The notes under the pieces: model-generated
Seen by the model: the letters and a program-made list of their open reading frames with translations, nothing else
The model's database searches: none
Told to the model about the DNA's origin: nothing
In this document: in pieces, positions 26,814 through 35,345 of the stretch
How positions within the stretch are numbered: position 1 is the stretch's first letter
Layout of the letters: each line of letters begins with the position of its first letter
Origin: an uncultured Parabacteroides sp.
Lineage (GTDB): Bacteria; Bacteroidota; Bacteroidia; Bacteroidales; Tannerellaceae
Length of the DNA stretch: 64,000 nt
NCBI GenBank assembly: GCA_910577325.1
Contig: CAJTMR010000004.1
Location: 62,001-126,000 of the forward strand
Direction: 5' to 3'
Position numbers and translations under genes: made by a program

Positions 26814-27122
26814 ATTCTATATATTTGACGGATGCAAAGATATATGATATTTTCAATATAAATAATGTTTAGTGGAAAATATTTATCTGGTAACAAAAGG
26901 AAGGTGTGCCGGAAGTGTACATGTAGCCATTCTTGTCTTCTGCTGAATGGTTGCCTTTACTTTTGTATTAACGGTCGTTTATAACCGTTCCGAAATCTTC
27001 AGACAAGTTAATTAACACTCTTGAAAAGGGAGAATGCAAACCTTTTTTAGTTCATGTTGTTTAAATAATAACTTATATAAGTGCATAAATAATAGTATAA
27101 ACTGTTTTAAACGTTGAATGAG
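26814..27122. other. Intergenic region between divergent MarR and DUF4136-like genes
   Basis: About 309 bases hold no visible gene. CAAAGATA at 26835-26842 is TATCTTTG on the minus strand and is the probable -7 box of the MarR gene, about 22 nt before its start. Confidence 0.55.
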
Positions 27123-27776
27123 ATGAAAAAGATTCTTCCTCTTTTCTTATTGGTCCTTTTGCTGGCCTCTTGCCAGAAGGACCCGGACATGTCAAAACTA
27201 AGCAATGATTTCGTAGTGTTCACAGATCATAACAAGGGTGCTGGCTTCGAATCGTTTGCTACTTTCTATATCCCAGATAGTGTAATGGTTATCGGCAACA
27301 GTGAAAAACCCGAGTTCTGGAGTGTGGCAGAAGCTGGCGATATCGTTTCTACATTGGTGGGCGAAATGGAAAGTCGGGGTTATACGCGTACCTCGGATAA
27401 AGGAGCTGCAGATCTGGGTTTGCAGGTCTCTTTTGTGAAAAATGTAAATTATTTTACCGATTATCATGAAAATCCTTACTGGTGGTGGGGGTATCCCGGA
27501 TATAACTGGTGGTATGGCTATTGGGACAACTGGACCGGAGTATGGAATGGATGGTACTATCCGTATGCTGTGGTGTACAGTTATAGCGTAGGCTCTTTGT
27601 TGGTTGAGTTGGTCGACTTGAAAACTCCGCTGCCGAAATCTGAAGATGCTAAGCTTCCGGTTCTCTGGACCGCTTACATGACTGGTTTGTTGTCCGGTTC
27701 CGACAAAGTGAATATCGAACTTTCTACTCGTGCTATCGAGCAGGCTTTCGTGCAGTCGCCGTACTTGAACAAATAA
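27123..27776 (+). CDS. DUF4136-type lipoprotein
   Basis: The protein has about 217 residues and a lipoprotein signal (KKILPLFLLVLLLASC). DUF4136 features are FESFATFYIPDSV, EMESRGYTRT near residue 85, and ADLGLQVSFVKNV. A Trp/Tyr/Gly-rich insert (NPYWWWGYPGYNWWYGYWDNW, about residues 115-140) is typical of Bacteroidales members. The function is unknown; it is probably an envelope protein. A beta-barrel protein follows 33 bp downstream, suggesting a two-gene operon. ATG at 27123 is chosen because the TTG at 27114 would only lengthen the signal. Confidence 0.8.
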   Translation: MKKILPLFLLVLLLASCQKDPDMSKLSNDFVVFTDHNKGAGFESFATFYIPDSVMVIGNSEKPEFWSVAEAGDIVSTLVGEMESRGYTRTSDKGAADLGLQVSFVKNVNYFTDYHENPYWWWGYPGYNWWYGYWDNWTGVWNGWYYPYAVVYSYSVGSLLVELVDLKTPLPKSEDAKLPVLWTAYMTGLLSGSDKVNIELSTRAIEQAFVQSPYLNK

Positions 27777-27809
27777 TTAAATGTGTATTAAAAGATAAAT
27801 TGGAATCTT

Positions 27810-28439
27810 ATGAAAAAGGTATATAGATCAATAAAATTAATCGCTTTGCTTATTGCCTGTTTAGCGATACCTTCCCTGGCTGGCGCTCAGATTGTAAAGA
27901 ATATGTATTTCAACGTGGACTGGCAGATCAACTCTCCGTTCGGGCAGGATTTTTCTAACAAGACAAGCGGTTGGGGCGCACATGCGGAAGCGGGTTATTA
28001 CGTAATCCCTAATTTCTCGGTAGGTGCGTTCATCTCTTATCATACCAACAATAAGTATGTCGATCGTCAGACATTACCGGTAAGTCCTACATCGGCAATC
28101 ACTTCAGACCAGCAGCATTCTATCTTCCAGTTACCTTTCGGTGCGGCTTTCCGTTACAATGTGGCTCCCGAAAGTCAGTTCCAGCCTTATGCTGGTATGC
28201 AGTTGGGGGCAAGTTACAGTGAAATGTCGACTTATATGAATGTAATGAAAGTCTACGATCGTAACTGGGGGTTCTATGTATCTCCCGAAATAGGTATGAA
28301 TATGTATTTTACACCTCAGAAACAGATCGGTCTGCATATTGCGGCCTATTATAATTATGCAACCAATAAAGGCGAAGTTCTGAGCTATTCGATCGATGGG
28401 TTGAATAACTGGGGAATCCGCTTAGGTCTTGCTTTCTAA
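27810..28439 (+). CDS. Small outer-membrane beta-barrel protein
   Basis: The protein has 209 residues and a signal peptide ending SLAGAQ. About eight amphipathic strands follow, with the aromatic girdle expected of an OmpA/OmpX-like barrel (GWGAHAEAGYYVIPNFSVGAFISY, FQPYAGMQLGASY, WGFYVSPEIGMNMYF). It ends in Phe (GIRLGLAF), the usual outer-membrane insertion signal. It is in tandem with the DUF4136-type lipoprotein. The role is unknown. Confidence 0.85.
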   Translation: MKKVYRSIKLIALLIACLAIPSLAGAQIVKNMYFNVDWQINSPFGQDFSNKTSGWGAHAEAGYYVIPNFSVGAFISYHTNNKYVDRQTLPVSPTSAITSDQQHSIFQLPFGAAFRYNVAPESQFQPYAGMQLGASYSEMSTYMNVMKVYDRNWGFYVSPEIGMNMYFTPQKQIGLHIAAYYNYATNKGEVLSYSIDGLNNWGIRLGLAF

Positions 28440-28481
28440 AGCGAAGTTTGTTCTTTTAAATGTTTTGTGTAGTTTATTGGG

Positions 28482-28518
28482 AACGGGAGGCAGTCGTAAT
28501 GACGTCTCCCGTTTTTTA
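28482..28518 (+). terminator. Intrinsic terminator after the DUF4136/beta-barrel pair
   Basis: AACGGGAG and CTCCCGTT (28506-28513) pair and are followed by a T-run. Confidence 0.8.
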
Positions 28519-28558
28519 TTTTATAGGGAAAGAAATGCTTTGCCGGCATATCGGCACA

Positions 28559-29494
28559 TTATTTAATGTAATTATAATATCGGTTGAAGAAGTTTTTGAA
28601 CCAGCCGGCCTTCATCAATCCTTTCTCGAAAATCAGTATTCCCAAGAGGGCGCAACAGATTCCCAATGTTACATCTATAATGTAATGATGTGAGGTATAA
28701 ACGGCCGTTCCCCAGATTCCTGTCATAATGATGGCAAACAGGACAATCACAAATTTGTTACATTTATTGATAATCGCGTAACATAGCGCGACTACCATAT
28801 ATGCGGCATGTAATGAAGGAACTGCCGCGAATACGTTCGCGTTACGGCCATAAATGGAATCGAAGATTGAAAGGCCTGTCAATGCGTCGAACCTGCCGAG
28901 GCCGGCGACATTGCCCGGTGTGTCAAGTACCGGTGTAAAACCATAATTGATTGCATACCAGGGAGGCGCTGCCGGATGGATATAGTATCCGGCAAAGCCG
29001 ATCAGGTTGACGAACAGGAAAACCATAGAGAAACGAAGATACAAGTCACGCTTCCCCTTGAGGTAGAGCCACAACCCGAAAGCGATCGGTACGGGAACCC
29101 AGCAGAGATAAAAGATACCGGCAAGAAAGTCTGCTGTCTGGCAATTGTGAGACACGAAATACTCGCAAGGAATCAGGATGTTCCCGTTGTCGTTTATGCC
29201 GAACAGGCTTTTTTCCAGATTATACAGGCTTTCTACGTCGATCGGGTTCGCCTCGTAGTTCGGGAATACACGCATCCAGTCGTATGAAATGCCAAAAAGA
29301 GCAAACGGCAACAAGGCTACAGCCAATTTACGGGTTGTCTTACCGGCGAAGAAGAGGAGCAGGTACAGGCCGGTCATGAATACATGCTCCGGGCGCAATC
29401 CGATACATACGGCTGTCAGCAGAAGAAACAGCACTGTCAGGCCGATAACAGTCCCTGTCTCCTTCTTTGACGGGAGTACAATGGTTTCTTTCAT
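28559..29494 (-). CDS. PAP2-family/AUR1-like inositol phosphotransferase of the inositol-lipid cluster
   Basis: The protein has 311 residues and about six to eight membrane spans. The PAP2 catalytic signature is split as AAVPSLHAAYMVV and VYTSHHYIIDVTLG, with the nucleophilic His in the second. The AUR1-like layout, with YYIHPAAPPWYAI before the active site, suggests transfer of phosphoinositol to ceramide, as proposed for the matching gene in Bacteroides thetaiotaomicron (BT_1522). It overlaps the CDP-alcohol transferase gene by 4 bp and is last in the operon. A plain lipid phosphatase is the alternative. Confidence 0.85.
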   Translation of the reverse strand: MKETIVLPSKKETGTVIGLTVLFLLLTAVCIGLRPEHVFMTGLYLLLFFAGKTTRKLAVALLPFALFGISYDWMRVFPNYEANPIDVESLYNLEKSLFGINDNGNILIPCEYFVSHNCQTADFLAGIFYLCWVPVPIAFGLWLYLKGKRDLYLRFSMVFLFVNLIGFAGYYIHPAAPPWYAINYGFTPVLDTPGNVAGLGRFDALTGLSIFDSIYGRNANVFAAVPSLHAAYMVVALCYAIINKCNKFVIVLFAIIMTGIWGTAVYTSHHYIIDVTLGICCALLGILIFEKGLMKAGWFKNFFNRYYNYIK

Positions 29495-30174
29495 TCGTTA
29501 TCTTTGCTATTCAATAGTTTTCGACAATGGTTCAGGCGTGCGAATGCTGTAATGTTGGAGAATATCGCGACGATCAGCAAAGGGATGACGAATATCAGGA
29601 TCGGTTCGAATGTCTCGTTGTGTTTCATCATGGGAGCAAAGATGCCACAGCAGAGGGCTCCTAATCCGGTCAATACCACACGTTCGGGACGTTGCATGAA
29701 ACCGACTTTGCACTCAAGCCCCAGTCCTTCGGCACGGGCGCGTACATAGCTTACCATCAGTGAACCGATCAAAGCGACGAAGGCTACGATCGAACTGATT
29801 ATATATCCTTGGTTGATCAGGTAGAAGCAGATACCGAAGAAAACCGTCAGTTCGCTGTAACGGTCCAGTACCGAATCGTACAAGGCCCCGAACGTGGAAC
29901 TCATTTTACCGATACGTGCCACCTGGCCGTCCATCATGTCGAACAGCCCGGCAAACAGGATGATGCCGCCACCCCAGCCGATGTAGTGGAAATCTCCTTG
30001 CTCTCCCTTCATGCCGGCATAAAGGAATATGCAGGCAACTACAATATTCAGGATTAATCCTGTCGTTGTAATAAAATTGGGAGTGATCCCAATTTTAATC
30101 ATTCCATGTACGATCGGGTTGATGATCTTGTAGATCGTCTGTTGCAACCAATCTCTGAAGACTTTGAATTTCAT
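29491..30174 (-). CDS. CDP-alcohol phosphatidyltransferase (phosphatidylinositol-phosphate synthase-like)
   Basis: The protein has 227 residues and about six membrane spans. The complete family signature D-x2-DG-x2-AR-x8-G-x3-D-x3-D lies at about residues 80-105 (DMMDGQVAR then GALYDSVLD). The family joins a CDP-lipid to an alcohol. With an inositol-phosphate synthase gene in the cluster, inositol 1-phosphate is the likely acceptor, giving phosphatidylinositol phosphate. It is translationally coupled to the PAP2 gene and lies 12 bp from the GtrA-like gene. Confidence 0.92.
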   Translation of the reverse strand: MKFKVFRDWLQQTIYKIINPIVHGMIKIGITPNFITTTGLILNIVVACIFLYAGMKGEQGDFHYIGWGGGIILFAGLFDMMDGQVARIGKMSSTFGALYDSVLDRYSELTVFFGICFYLINQGYIISSIVAFVALIGSLMVSYVRARAEGLGLECKVGFMQRPERVVLTGLGALCCGIFAPMMKHNETFEPILIFVIPLLIVAIFSNITAFARLNHCRKLLNSKDNE

Positions 30175-30186
30175 ATCTTGTTATTT

Positions 30187-30693
30187 TTATTTTGAATTTG
30201 CTTTCTGGAAACGGCCTCTGATCCTACAGTTTTTGTAGACAAAGACACGTTGCATATTGTAGTTCCAAAGAAATCCGACGAGTAGCGAGACTACTATCTT
30301 GGAGAAGACGAAGAGGTTGGCGGTATAATGCTTCAACGTCTCCCTGACCCAGGGATTCTGGCTGATTGCTTCCGTCATGAAGTAGATTCCCCAGGTGTTC
30401 AGTAGGATGCTGCCGATCCAGACCAGCAGGTACTTGATCATCACGTGCCGTTTCTTGCAGTCTTTGGTCTTGAATGTCCATTTATAATTGATGATGCAGT
30501 TCACGATCCCGCCACAGATGGAACCTGTGAAAGTTGCATAGACATAATAGATCCCGAATAGTTTTACCAACAAGATCGTGACCAGAAAATCCGTCGCACT
30601 GGCAACTTGCGAAGAAAACTGGGCGCGCATGAACATGAATATCCCGCCTTTCTCTGAAAACGCTTTTACGTTCTTTTTTATCCAATCACCCAT
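30187..30693 (-). CDS. GtrA-like membrane protein of the inositol-lipid cluster
   Basis: The protein has 168 residues and four membrane spans. It contains the GtrA pattern FMRAQFSSQVASATDFLVTILLVKLFG, TGSICGGIVNCIINYKWTF and VGFLWNYNMQRVFVYK. GtrA proteins are thought to move polyprenyl-linked or lipid-linked sugars across the inner membrane. Its place between pgpA (16-bp overlap) and the CDP-alcohol transferase suggests a role in flipping or modifying an inositol lipid, which is inference. Confidence 0.88.
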   Translation of the reverse strand: MGDWIKKNVKAFSEKGGIFMFMRAQFSSQVASATDFLVTILLVKLFGIYYVYATFTGSICGGIVNCIINYKWTFKTKDCKKRHVMIKYLLVWIGSILLNTWGIYFMTEAISQNPWVRETLKHYTANLFVFSKIVVSLLVGFLWNYNMQRVFVYKNCRIRGRFQKANSK

Positions 30694-31151
30694 TTTGCAC
30701 CGATTAGCAGAATAAGACTATATATTCCCGCCAGAATGTCATCCATCATTATTCCGACACCGCCTTTGAAACTCTCCATCTTGCGGATACCCAACGGTTT
30801 GAAGATGTCGAACAGGCGGAATAGTACGAACGCGGCCAATGCATACCACCGGTCGCCTGCCGGTGCAGCCAAAAGCGGAATCCAGACACCGACCATCTCG
30901 TCTATTACCACCCGTGAGGGATCTTCTCCCCAAATAGGTTCGACTGCGTTTGCCGAACGGATGCCGGCGATCGTGAAAATACCGATCAGCAAGGCGGTCA
31001 TGATAAGGAGCAGGGTAGGAGATACGGCGCAAGACAATGCAAGCCAGATCTGTGTCGCCAGTAAAGCTCCCGCCGTTCCCGGAGCGATCGGAGAAAAACC
31101 GGAACCGAAACCTGTTGCAATAATAATATGAATTAGTGAAACTCTTTTCAT
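30678..31151 (-). CDS. PgpA-like phosphatase (probable phosphatidylinositol-phosphate phosphatase)
   Basis: The protein has 157 residues. The PgpA fold is shown by ATGFGSGFSPIAPGTAGALLATQIW near residue 12, PSRVVIDEMVGVWIPLLAAP in the middle and the C-terminal LFRLFDIFKPLGIRKMESFKGGVGIMMDDILAGIYS, with its conserved acidic residues. Classical PgpA removes phosphate from phosphatidylglycerol phosphate. Because it is embedded in an inositol-lipid operon, dephosphorylation of phosphatidylinositol phosphate is more likely. Confidence 0.9.
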   Translation of the reverse strand: MKRVSLIHIIIATGFGSGFSPIAPGTAGALLATQIWLALSCAVSPTLLLIMTALLIGIFTIAGIRSANAVEPIWGEDPSRVVIDEMVGVWIPLLAAPAGDRWYALAAFVLFRLFDIFKPLGIRKMESFKGGVGIMMDDILAGIYSLILLIGAKWVIG

Positions 31152-31170
31152 CCTGTCAGTAAAATGTATG

Positions 31171-31178
31171 CAAAGTTA
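31171..31178 (-). promoter_or_regulatory. Candidate -7 box for the pgpA-gtrA-like-CDP transferase-PAP2 genes
   Basis: On the minus strand TAACTTTG fits TAnnTTTG, about 20 nt before the ATG of the pgpA-like gene. It follows a hairpin terminator, so these four genes may be transcribed apart from the synthase gene upstream. No -33 TTTG was found. Confidence 0.4.
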
Positions 31179-31180
31179 TA

Positions 31181-31220
31181 AAAATAATAAAACTTTCTTC
31201 CGGATAAGGAGGAAAGTTTT
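31181..31220 (-). terminator. Intrinsic terminator after the myo-inositol-phosphate synthase gene
   Basis: The arms 31208-31220 and 31189-31201 pair with one mismatch (AAAACTTTCTTCC against GGAGGAAAGTTTT). On the minus strand the stem is followed by ATTATTTTTAT, a terminator-like tract. Confidence 0.65.
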
Positions 31221-31245
31221 ATTGAGAATTCCATGCTGATGGAAT

Positions 31246-31293
31246 TTTAGTTTCATAGGCATGGAACAAAAGTTTCATCCCTATGAAACTAAA
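31246..31293. repeat. 14-bp perfect inverted repeat in the inositol-lipid cluster
   Basis: TTTAGTTTCATAGG (31246-31259) is the exact reverse complement of CCTATGAAACTAAA (31280-31293), with a 20-nt spacer that itself contains AGTTTCAT. It lies 18 bp past the stop of the synthase gene. It could be part of the transcript end or a protein-binding site. Confidence 0.6.
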
Positions 31294-31311
31294 TTTGTAT
31301 TACCTTGGATT

Positions 31312-32604
31312 TTAGTCCAGGTAGCTGGGCGATTTTTCTCCGATCATGTCGCGCAATGTCTGCTTAACCATTCTCCATTGCTGGAACAGGTCATGCACAG
31401 GCTGATGTTCGAAGTCATGCATCGGGCTTTTGCAGAAGAACGATAACCAGGTCTGGATGCCACACATGCCGGCACGCAGGGCCAGGTCACTGAATAACAC
31501 CAGGTCTAATGCGATAGGTGCGGCCAAGATGGAGTCGCGGCAAAGGAAGTTTACCTTGATTTCCATCGGGTAGCCCATCCAGCCGAAGATGTCGATATTG
31601 TCCCATGCTTCTTTATTGTCCTTGCGGGGAGGATAGTAGTTGATGCGTACCTTATGATATACGTCGCCGTACAGGTCTGGGAATTTTTCGGGTTCGAAGA
31701 TGTTGTCGATGACAGACAACTTGCTGACTTCTTTTGTCTTGAAGTTTGCAGGATCGTCCAACACTTCGCCGTCACGGTTTCCTAAGATGTTGGTGGAGAA
31801 CCAGCCGCTTACGCCTAACATACGCGTTTTGAACATCGGGGCCAGCACTGTCTTCATCAAGGTCTGCCCGCTCTTGAAGTCCTTGCCGGAGATAGGTACA
31901 TTCATCTTTTTGGAAAATTCCCACATGGCGGGAGTGTCTACACACAGATTGGGAGCACCCATGATGAACGGAGCACCTTCTGCGATGGCGGCGTAGGCGT
32001 AGCACATGCTCGGAGAAATCGCTTCCGTATTGTTGTCCTTCATCGCTTTCTCCAAAGCGGCGAGCGACATGTGTTCGTCAGACAGCGGGATATAGATTTC
32101 CGTACTTGCAGCCCACAGGACGGAGATGCGTTCGCAGTTGTTGGCAGCCTTGAAATCACGGATGTCCTGGCGGAGCTGTTCAACCATCTCCCAACGGGTT
32201 GCAGCCTGTTTGATGTGCGTGCCGTTCAAACGTTTTGCCCAATTATGGTCAAATGCGGCCGGCATCGGTTTGATCGCCTCCAGTTCGTCTTTTACGCCGT
32301 TCAGGTCTTTTTCTTTCAAGACTTCTGCGTACATGGCCGCTTCGTATGCATTATCAGGGAAAATATCCCATCCGCCGAAAACGATGTCATTCAGGTCGGT
32401 CAGAGGAACAATATCTTTGATCGCTTTTTCTTCTCCGTTTTCTAAACGCATTGTTGCTAACTGTGAGATAGAGCCGATAGGCTTTGCCAATCCTTTACGT
32501 GCAGCCAATGTGCCTGTAATCATGGTCGTGGCGACTGCGCCGCCTACCCCGACAACCAGAATGCCAAGTTTGCCTTTGGCTTCTTTAACTTCGATTTTTT
32601 CCAT
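31312..32604 (-). CDS. myo-Inositol-1-phosphate synthase
   Basis: The protein has 430 residues. It converts glucose 6-phosphate to inositol 1-phosphate using bound NAD. The Rossmann motif is LGILVVGVGGAVATTMITGTL near residue 12. SGKDFKSGQTLMKTVLAP is the conserved active-site segment with catalytic lysines, and SWFSTNILGNRDGEVL and VNYYPPRKDNKEAWDNIDIFGW-type stretches match the family. It heads the inositol-lipid cluster and probably provides the head group. The equivalent gene in B. thetaiotaomicron is BT_1526. A minus-strand TAATTTTG at 32631-32638 is the likely -7 box. Confidence 0.93.
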   Translation of the reverse strand: MEKIEVKEAKGKLGILVVGVGGAVATTMITGTLAARKGLAKPIGSISQLATMRLENGEEKAIKDIVPLTDLNDIVFGGWDIFPDNAYEAAMYAEVLKEKDLNGVKDELEAIKPMPAAFDHNWAKRLNGTHIKQAATRWEMVEQLRQDIRDFKAANNCERISVLWAASTEIYIPLSDEHMSLAALEKAMKDNNTEAISPSMCYAYAAIAEGAPFIMGAPNLCVDTPAMWEFSKKMNVPISGKDFKSGQTLMKTVLAPMFKTRMLGVSGWFSTNILGNRDGEVLDDPANFKTKEVSKLSVIDNIFEPEKFPDLYGDVYHKVRINYYPPRKDNKEAWDNIDIFGWMGYPMEIKVNFLCRDSILAAPIALDLVLFSDLALRAGMCGIQTWLSFFCKSPMHDFEHQPVHDLFQQWRMVKQTLRDMIGEKSPSYLD

Positions 32605-33005
32605 GTCAAATTAAGTTCAAAATGATTGCGCAAAATTAGACTTTCTGAATGAAACATGAAAGGCTATATGGTGGCTTAATTGGTTTGAAATACTATAAAA
32701 TAGGCCTTTTTTACATGTCGTTGCATTGAAGTTTCTTTTTATAAATCCCTGCGGATGTGCCGATGTTTTAGGCGGAAAGTCTTTTTCGCCATCTCTTTTT
32801 TGAATTGTTATGAATTAATTTTTCGGTTTTATGGTGCAATATCCATTTATAATGCTTTCCTTTGTACCCGACAAGCAAAACTGTTTGTGTAGTTCTTTAT
32901 CTCCGACTTAATATTCATCGCAGAATATGATTTAGCAGACATTGATCTTTCCTTAAAGTTTTATTGTTTCATTTTTTTATTAATTATTTTATATCATTTT
33001 TTGTT
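32605..33005. other. Long intergenic region upstream of the RRM gene
   Basis: These 401 bases hold no gene. The left end carries the synthase promoter (CAAAATTA at 32631-32638, minus strand). The rest is AT-rich with no clear consensus promoter. It is long for an 81-residue protein, so a long leader is possible. Confidence 0.5.
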
Positions 33006-33251
33006 ATGAATATTTACATTGGTAACCTGAACTATCGGGTTAGAGAATCAGACTTACAACAGGTTTTGGAAGAGTACGGTACGGTTGAATCTGTTAAATT
33101 GATCATTGATCGTGAAACTCGTCGTTCCAAAGGTTTTGCTTTCGCAGAACTTCCTAACGAAAACGAAGCAAGAAACGCTATCGAAGAATTGAACGGCGCT
33201 GAATACGAAGGCCGCCAGATGGTTGTAAAAGAAGCAACACCGAGACGCTAA
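33006..33251 (+). CDS. Small RNA-binding protein with a single RRM domain
   Basis: The protein has 81 residues and is almost entirely an RRM fold. RNP2 is MNIYIGNLNY at the start and RNP1 is RSKGFAFAEL near residue 45. Its C-terminus (EATPRR) is short and basic. Such Rbp proteins are abundant in Bacteroidetes, where members such as RbpB bind single-stranded RNA and affect glycan-use transcripts. The ATG at 33006 is chosen because the family starts at this Met; upstream codons encode only hydrophobic filler. Confidence 0.93.
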   Translation: MNIYIGNLNYRVRESDLQQVLEEYGTVESVKLIIDRETRRSKGFAFAELPNENEARNAIEELNGAEYEGRQMVVKEATPRR

Positions 33252-33274
33252 TAAATAATAGTATCAAAGTATAT

Positions 33275-33312
33275 GAACGGGGATATAGGCAAGATTCTAT
33301 ATCCCCGTTCTT
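33275..33312 (+). terminator. Strong hairpin after the RRM gene
   Basis: GAACGGGGATATAG (33275-33288) pairs perfectly with CTATATCCCCGTTC (33297-33310) over an 8-nt loop. Confidence 0.8.
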
Positions 33313-33358
33313 CGTTTATTCCTTTTTAATTGTTACGTTTGCATTTAATTTGCTGTAG

Positions 33359-34609
33359 ATGAAAAAGTGTTTTAATTTTTCCTGTTTGCGTGTTTGCCTG
33401 TGCCTCTTGTTCTGTTTGGCGGAAATTTCATTTGTCCCTGCACTCCGTGCCCAGATTCCGGACCGCGTTTTCAAAACGGACTATCAGATCGACCCGGAAA
33501 AGAGGGGAGAGCTTTCGGTCGAAATAGATAACTTGAGTTTCTTTAAAGATGATGAATATACCGGTTCGTTTATGAAAGGTTATACGTTGCCGGGGCTTTG
33601 GTTGCAGGCAAAGGCGGTCTACTATCCGTTAGGAATGCTGAAACTCGAAGCCGGTGTGCATCTGCAACGTTTCTGGGGAGCGAATCGTTATCCGAATATG
33701 GCTTATCAAGATATTGCGCATTGGAAGGGCGAGCAGTACCAAAAAGGTTTTCATGCACTTCCTTGGTTCCGTGCGCAAGTGGCTTTGTCCGATCATGTGA
33801 ATATCGTGCTGGGCGATTTGTATGGGGCGGCCAATCATAATCTGATAGAACCGTTGTACAATCCGGAATTAAATATGGTTGCCGATCCGGAGATGGGATT
33901 GCAATTGCTGTATAATTCCCGCCGGCTCGATTTGGATGTGTGGGTGAACTGGGAAAGTTTTATTTTCAGGGAAGACGTCCACCAGGAAGCATTTACAGTC
34001 GGATTGTCTACACGCTTCAAGTTAAACGATCCGGATTCGCGTTTCCACTTCTATATACCTGCGCAGGCTTTGGCTCAGCACCGGGGGGGGGAGATCGACA
34101 CGATTTTGACCAATTCTGTCCAGACATTGATGAACGGTGCTGTCGGGCTTGGAGGCGTGTGGAACACTGGTCGTAAGATATTCAAGAATGTAAATGTGGA
34201 ACTGGATGTTGCCGGCTATTATCAGCAGGCCGGTAAGTTGTGGCCTTTCGATAGCGGCTATGGTGTATATGCCCGTGCGTTTGCCGATATCTATGATTTT
34301 CGTGTAAAGACTTCCTACTGGAGATGCCATCAGTTTATTTCCATGTTCGGCAGTCCGTTTTATGGGGCTGTCTCGACATCTGATGAAGGTCTTGTTTTCG
34401 ACGATCCTTCCATGTTGCACTTTGGTCTGGAGTATTCGCGCGAACTGGCGAGAGGCTTTTCGCTTGGCATCGACCTGGATATATATGAACATCTGCCTGC
34501 CGTTTTTCGCGGTACGGAACAGGATGGTTATAAATCGTTTGCCCAAACCAGTTTTTCCGCGGGGATCTATCTGCGGGTAAATCCCTCTTTCCTGATAAAG
34601 AAATTCTAA
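33359..34609 (+). CDS. Uncharacterised outer-membrane beta-barrel-like protein
   Basis: The protein has 416 residues. It starts MKKCFNFSCLRVCLCLLFCL with a signal peptide probably cut after RAQ. The body has many alternating aromatic strands (LPGLWLQAKAVYYPLGMLKLEAGVHLQRFWG, WNTGRKIFKNVNVELDVAGYY, GFSLGIDLDIYEHLPAV) and ends in IKKF, a terminal Phe. This suggests a large outer-membrane barrel. I do not recognise a named family. TACGTTTG at 33334-33341 is a possible -7 box with a very short leader. Confidence 0.75.
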   Translation: MKKCFNFSCLRVCLCLLFCLAEISFVPALRAQIPDRVFKTDYQIDPEKRGELSVEIDNLSFFKDDEYTGSFMKGYTLPGLWLQAKAVYYPLGMLKLEAGVHLQRFWGANRYPNMAYQDIAHWKGEQYQKGFHALPWFRAQVALSDHVNIVLGDLYGAANHNLIEPLYNPELNMVADPEMGLQLLYNSRRLDLDVWVNWESFIFREDVHQEAFTVGLSTRFKLNDPDSRFHFYIPAQALAQHRGGEIDTILTNSVQTLMNGAVGLGGVWNTGRKIFKNVNVELDVAGYYQQAGKLWPFDSGYGVYARAFADIYDFRVKTSYWRCHQFISMFGSPFYGAVSTSDEGLVFDDPSMLHFGLEYSRELARGFSLGIDLDIYEHLPAVFRGTEQDGYKSFAQTSFSAGIYLRVNPSFLIKKF

Positions 34610-34705
34610 GAGTTAATGGTTGTCCTGTTTTCTATACTTTTGGAGTGTCTTTTGCGAGAATATTAAGAAATATCGTTCTCTTGTATTATTATCAAAGGAG
34701 AATAT

Positions 34706-35254
34706 CAGGACAACCGCATCAAAATCATAAAGCGTCCATCTGCTTTCGCCACCGACCGATACGGACTAACCACATAAATGTTTTTGCAAAACAACCATCA
34801 TACTATCATATTCGTCTGTATGTTATTTAAAACCAATATATTATGGCATGATGGTTGCCGTTTTGACCTATCATTCATCTATCATAACTATCATGGTGTA
34901 AAATGATAACATCCTGTGAATCAATTGTACGATAAAAACAGAGACCGTCCGGGAACAGGTGCAAAACATGTTAAAACGGCTTCTTTTTTCATCAAGACAG
35001 GCTTTTCTTTTGTCAAAAACAGCTTTTAAAGCCGTTTGAGGCCCGGGTCTGCGCGAAGCCCTGACGGGGATGCGGGGATGTTTATCCGCCGTGTTGGAGG
35101 TACTTTTATGTCCTGTTTTTGCATCTGTCATGCTTTAACACATTGTGAAACAATAGTTAACAACCGGATATGGCAGTATGGTAGTTGGTTTGCGAAATTT
35201 TTCACGGAAGAAGAGATGTGGTTCCGGATAACAATTTTTGGTGCGGTTGCCCTG
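34706..35254 (-). mobile_element. MITE-like element, copy 2 (549 bp, inverted) with 10-bp target duplication
   Basis: The right end (35236-35254) is identical to the copy 1 terminal repeat; the left end (34706-34724) differs at two positions. AGGAGAATAT flanks it on both sides (34696-34705 and 35255-35264). Relative to copy 1 it lies in the opposite orientation and lacks two internal blocks: about 120 bp with ACTATCAT repeats and about 50 bp with CCCGGGTCT repeats. It encodes nothing convincing. It fills the gap 34610-35345, just upstream of the ECF sigma factor gene. Confidence 0.85.
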
Positions 35255-35345
35255 AGGAGAATATCTGTTAATAAGCAAAGTTTGTAAAATATTATTATTT
35301 TTGCGGGCGAGATGTTAATAGAATGGTTTTAAAATCGCTGGCAAT

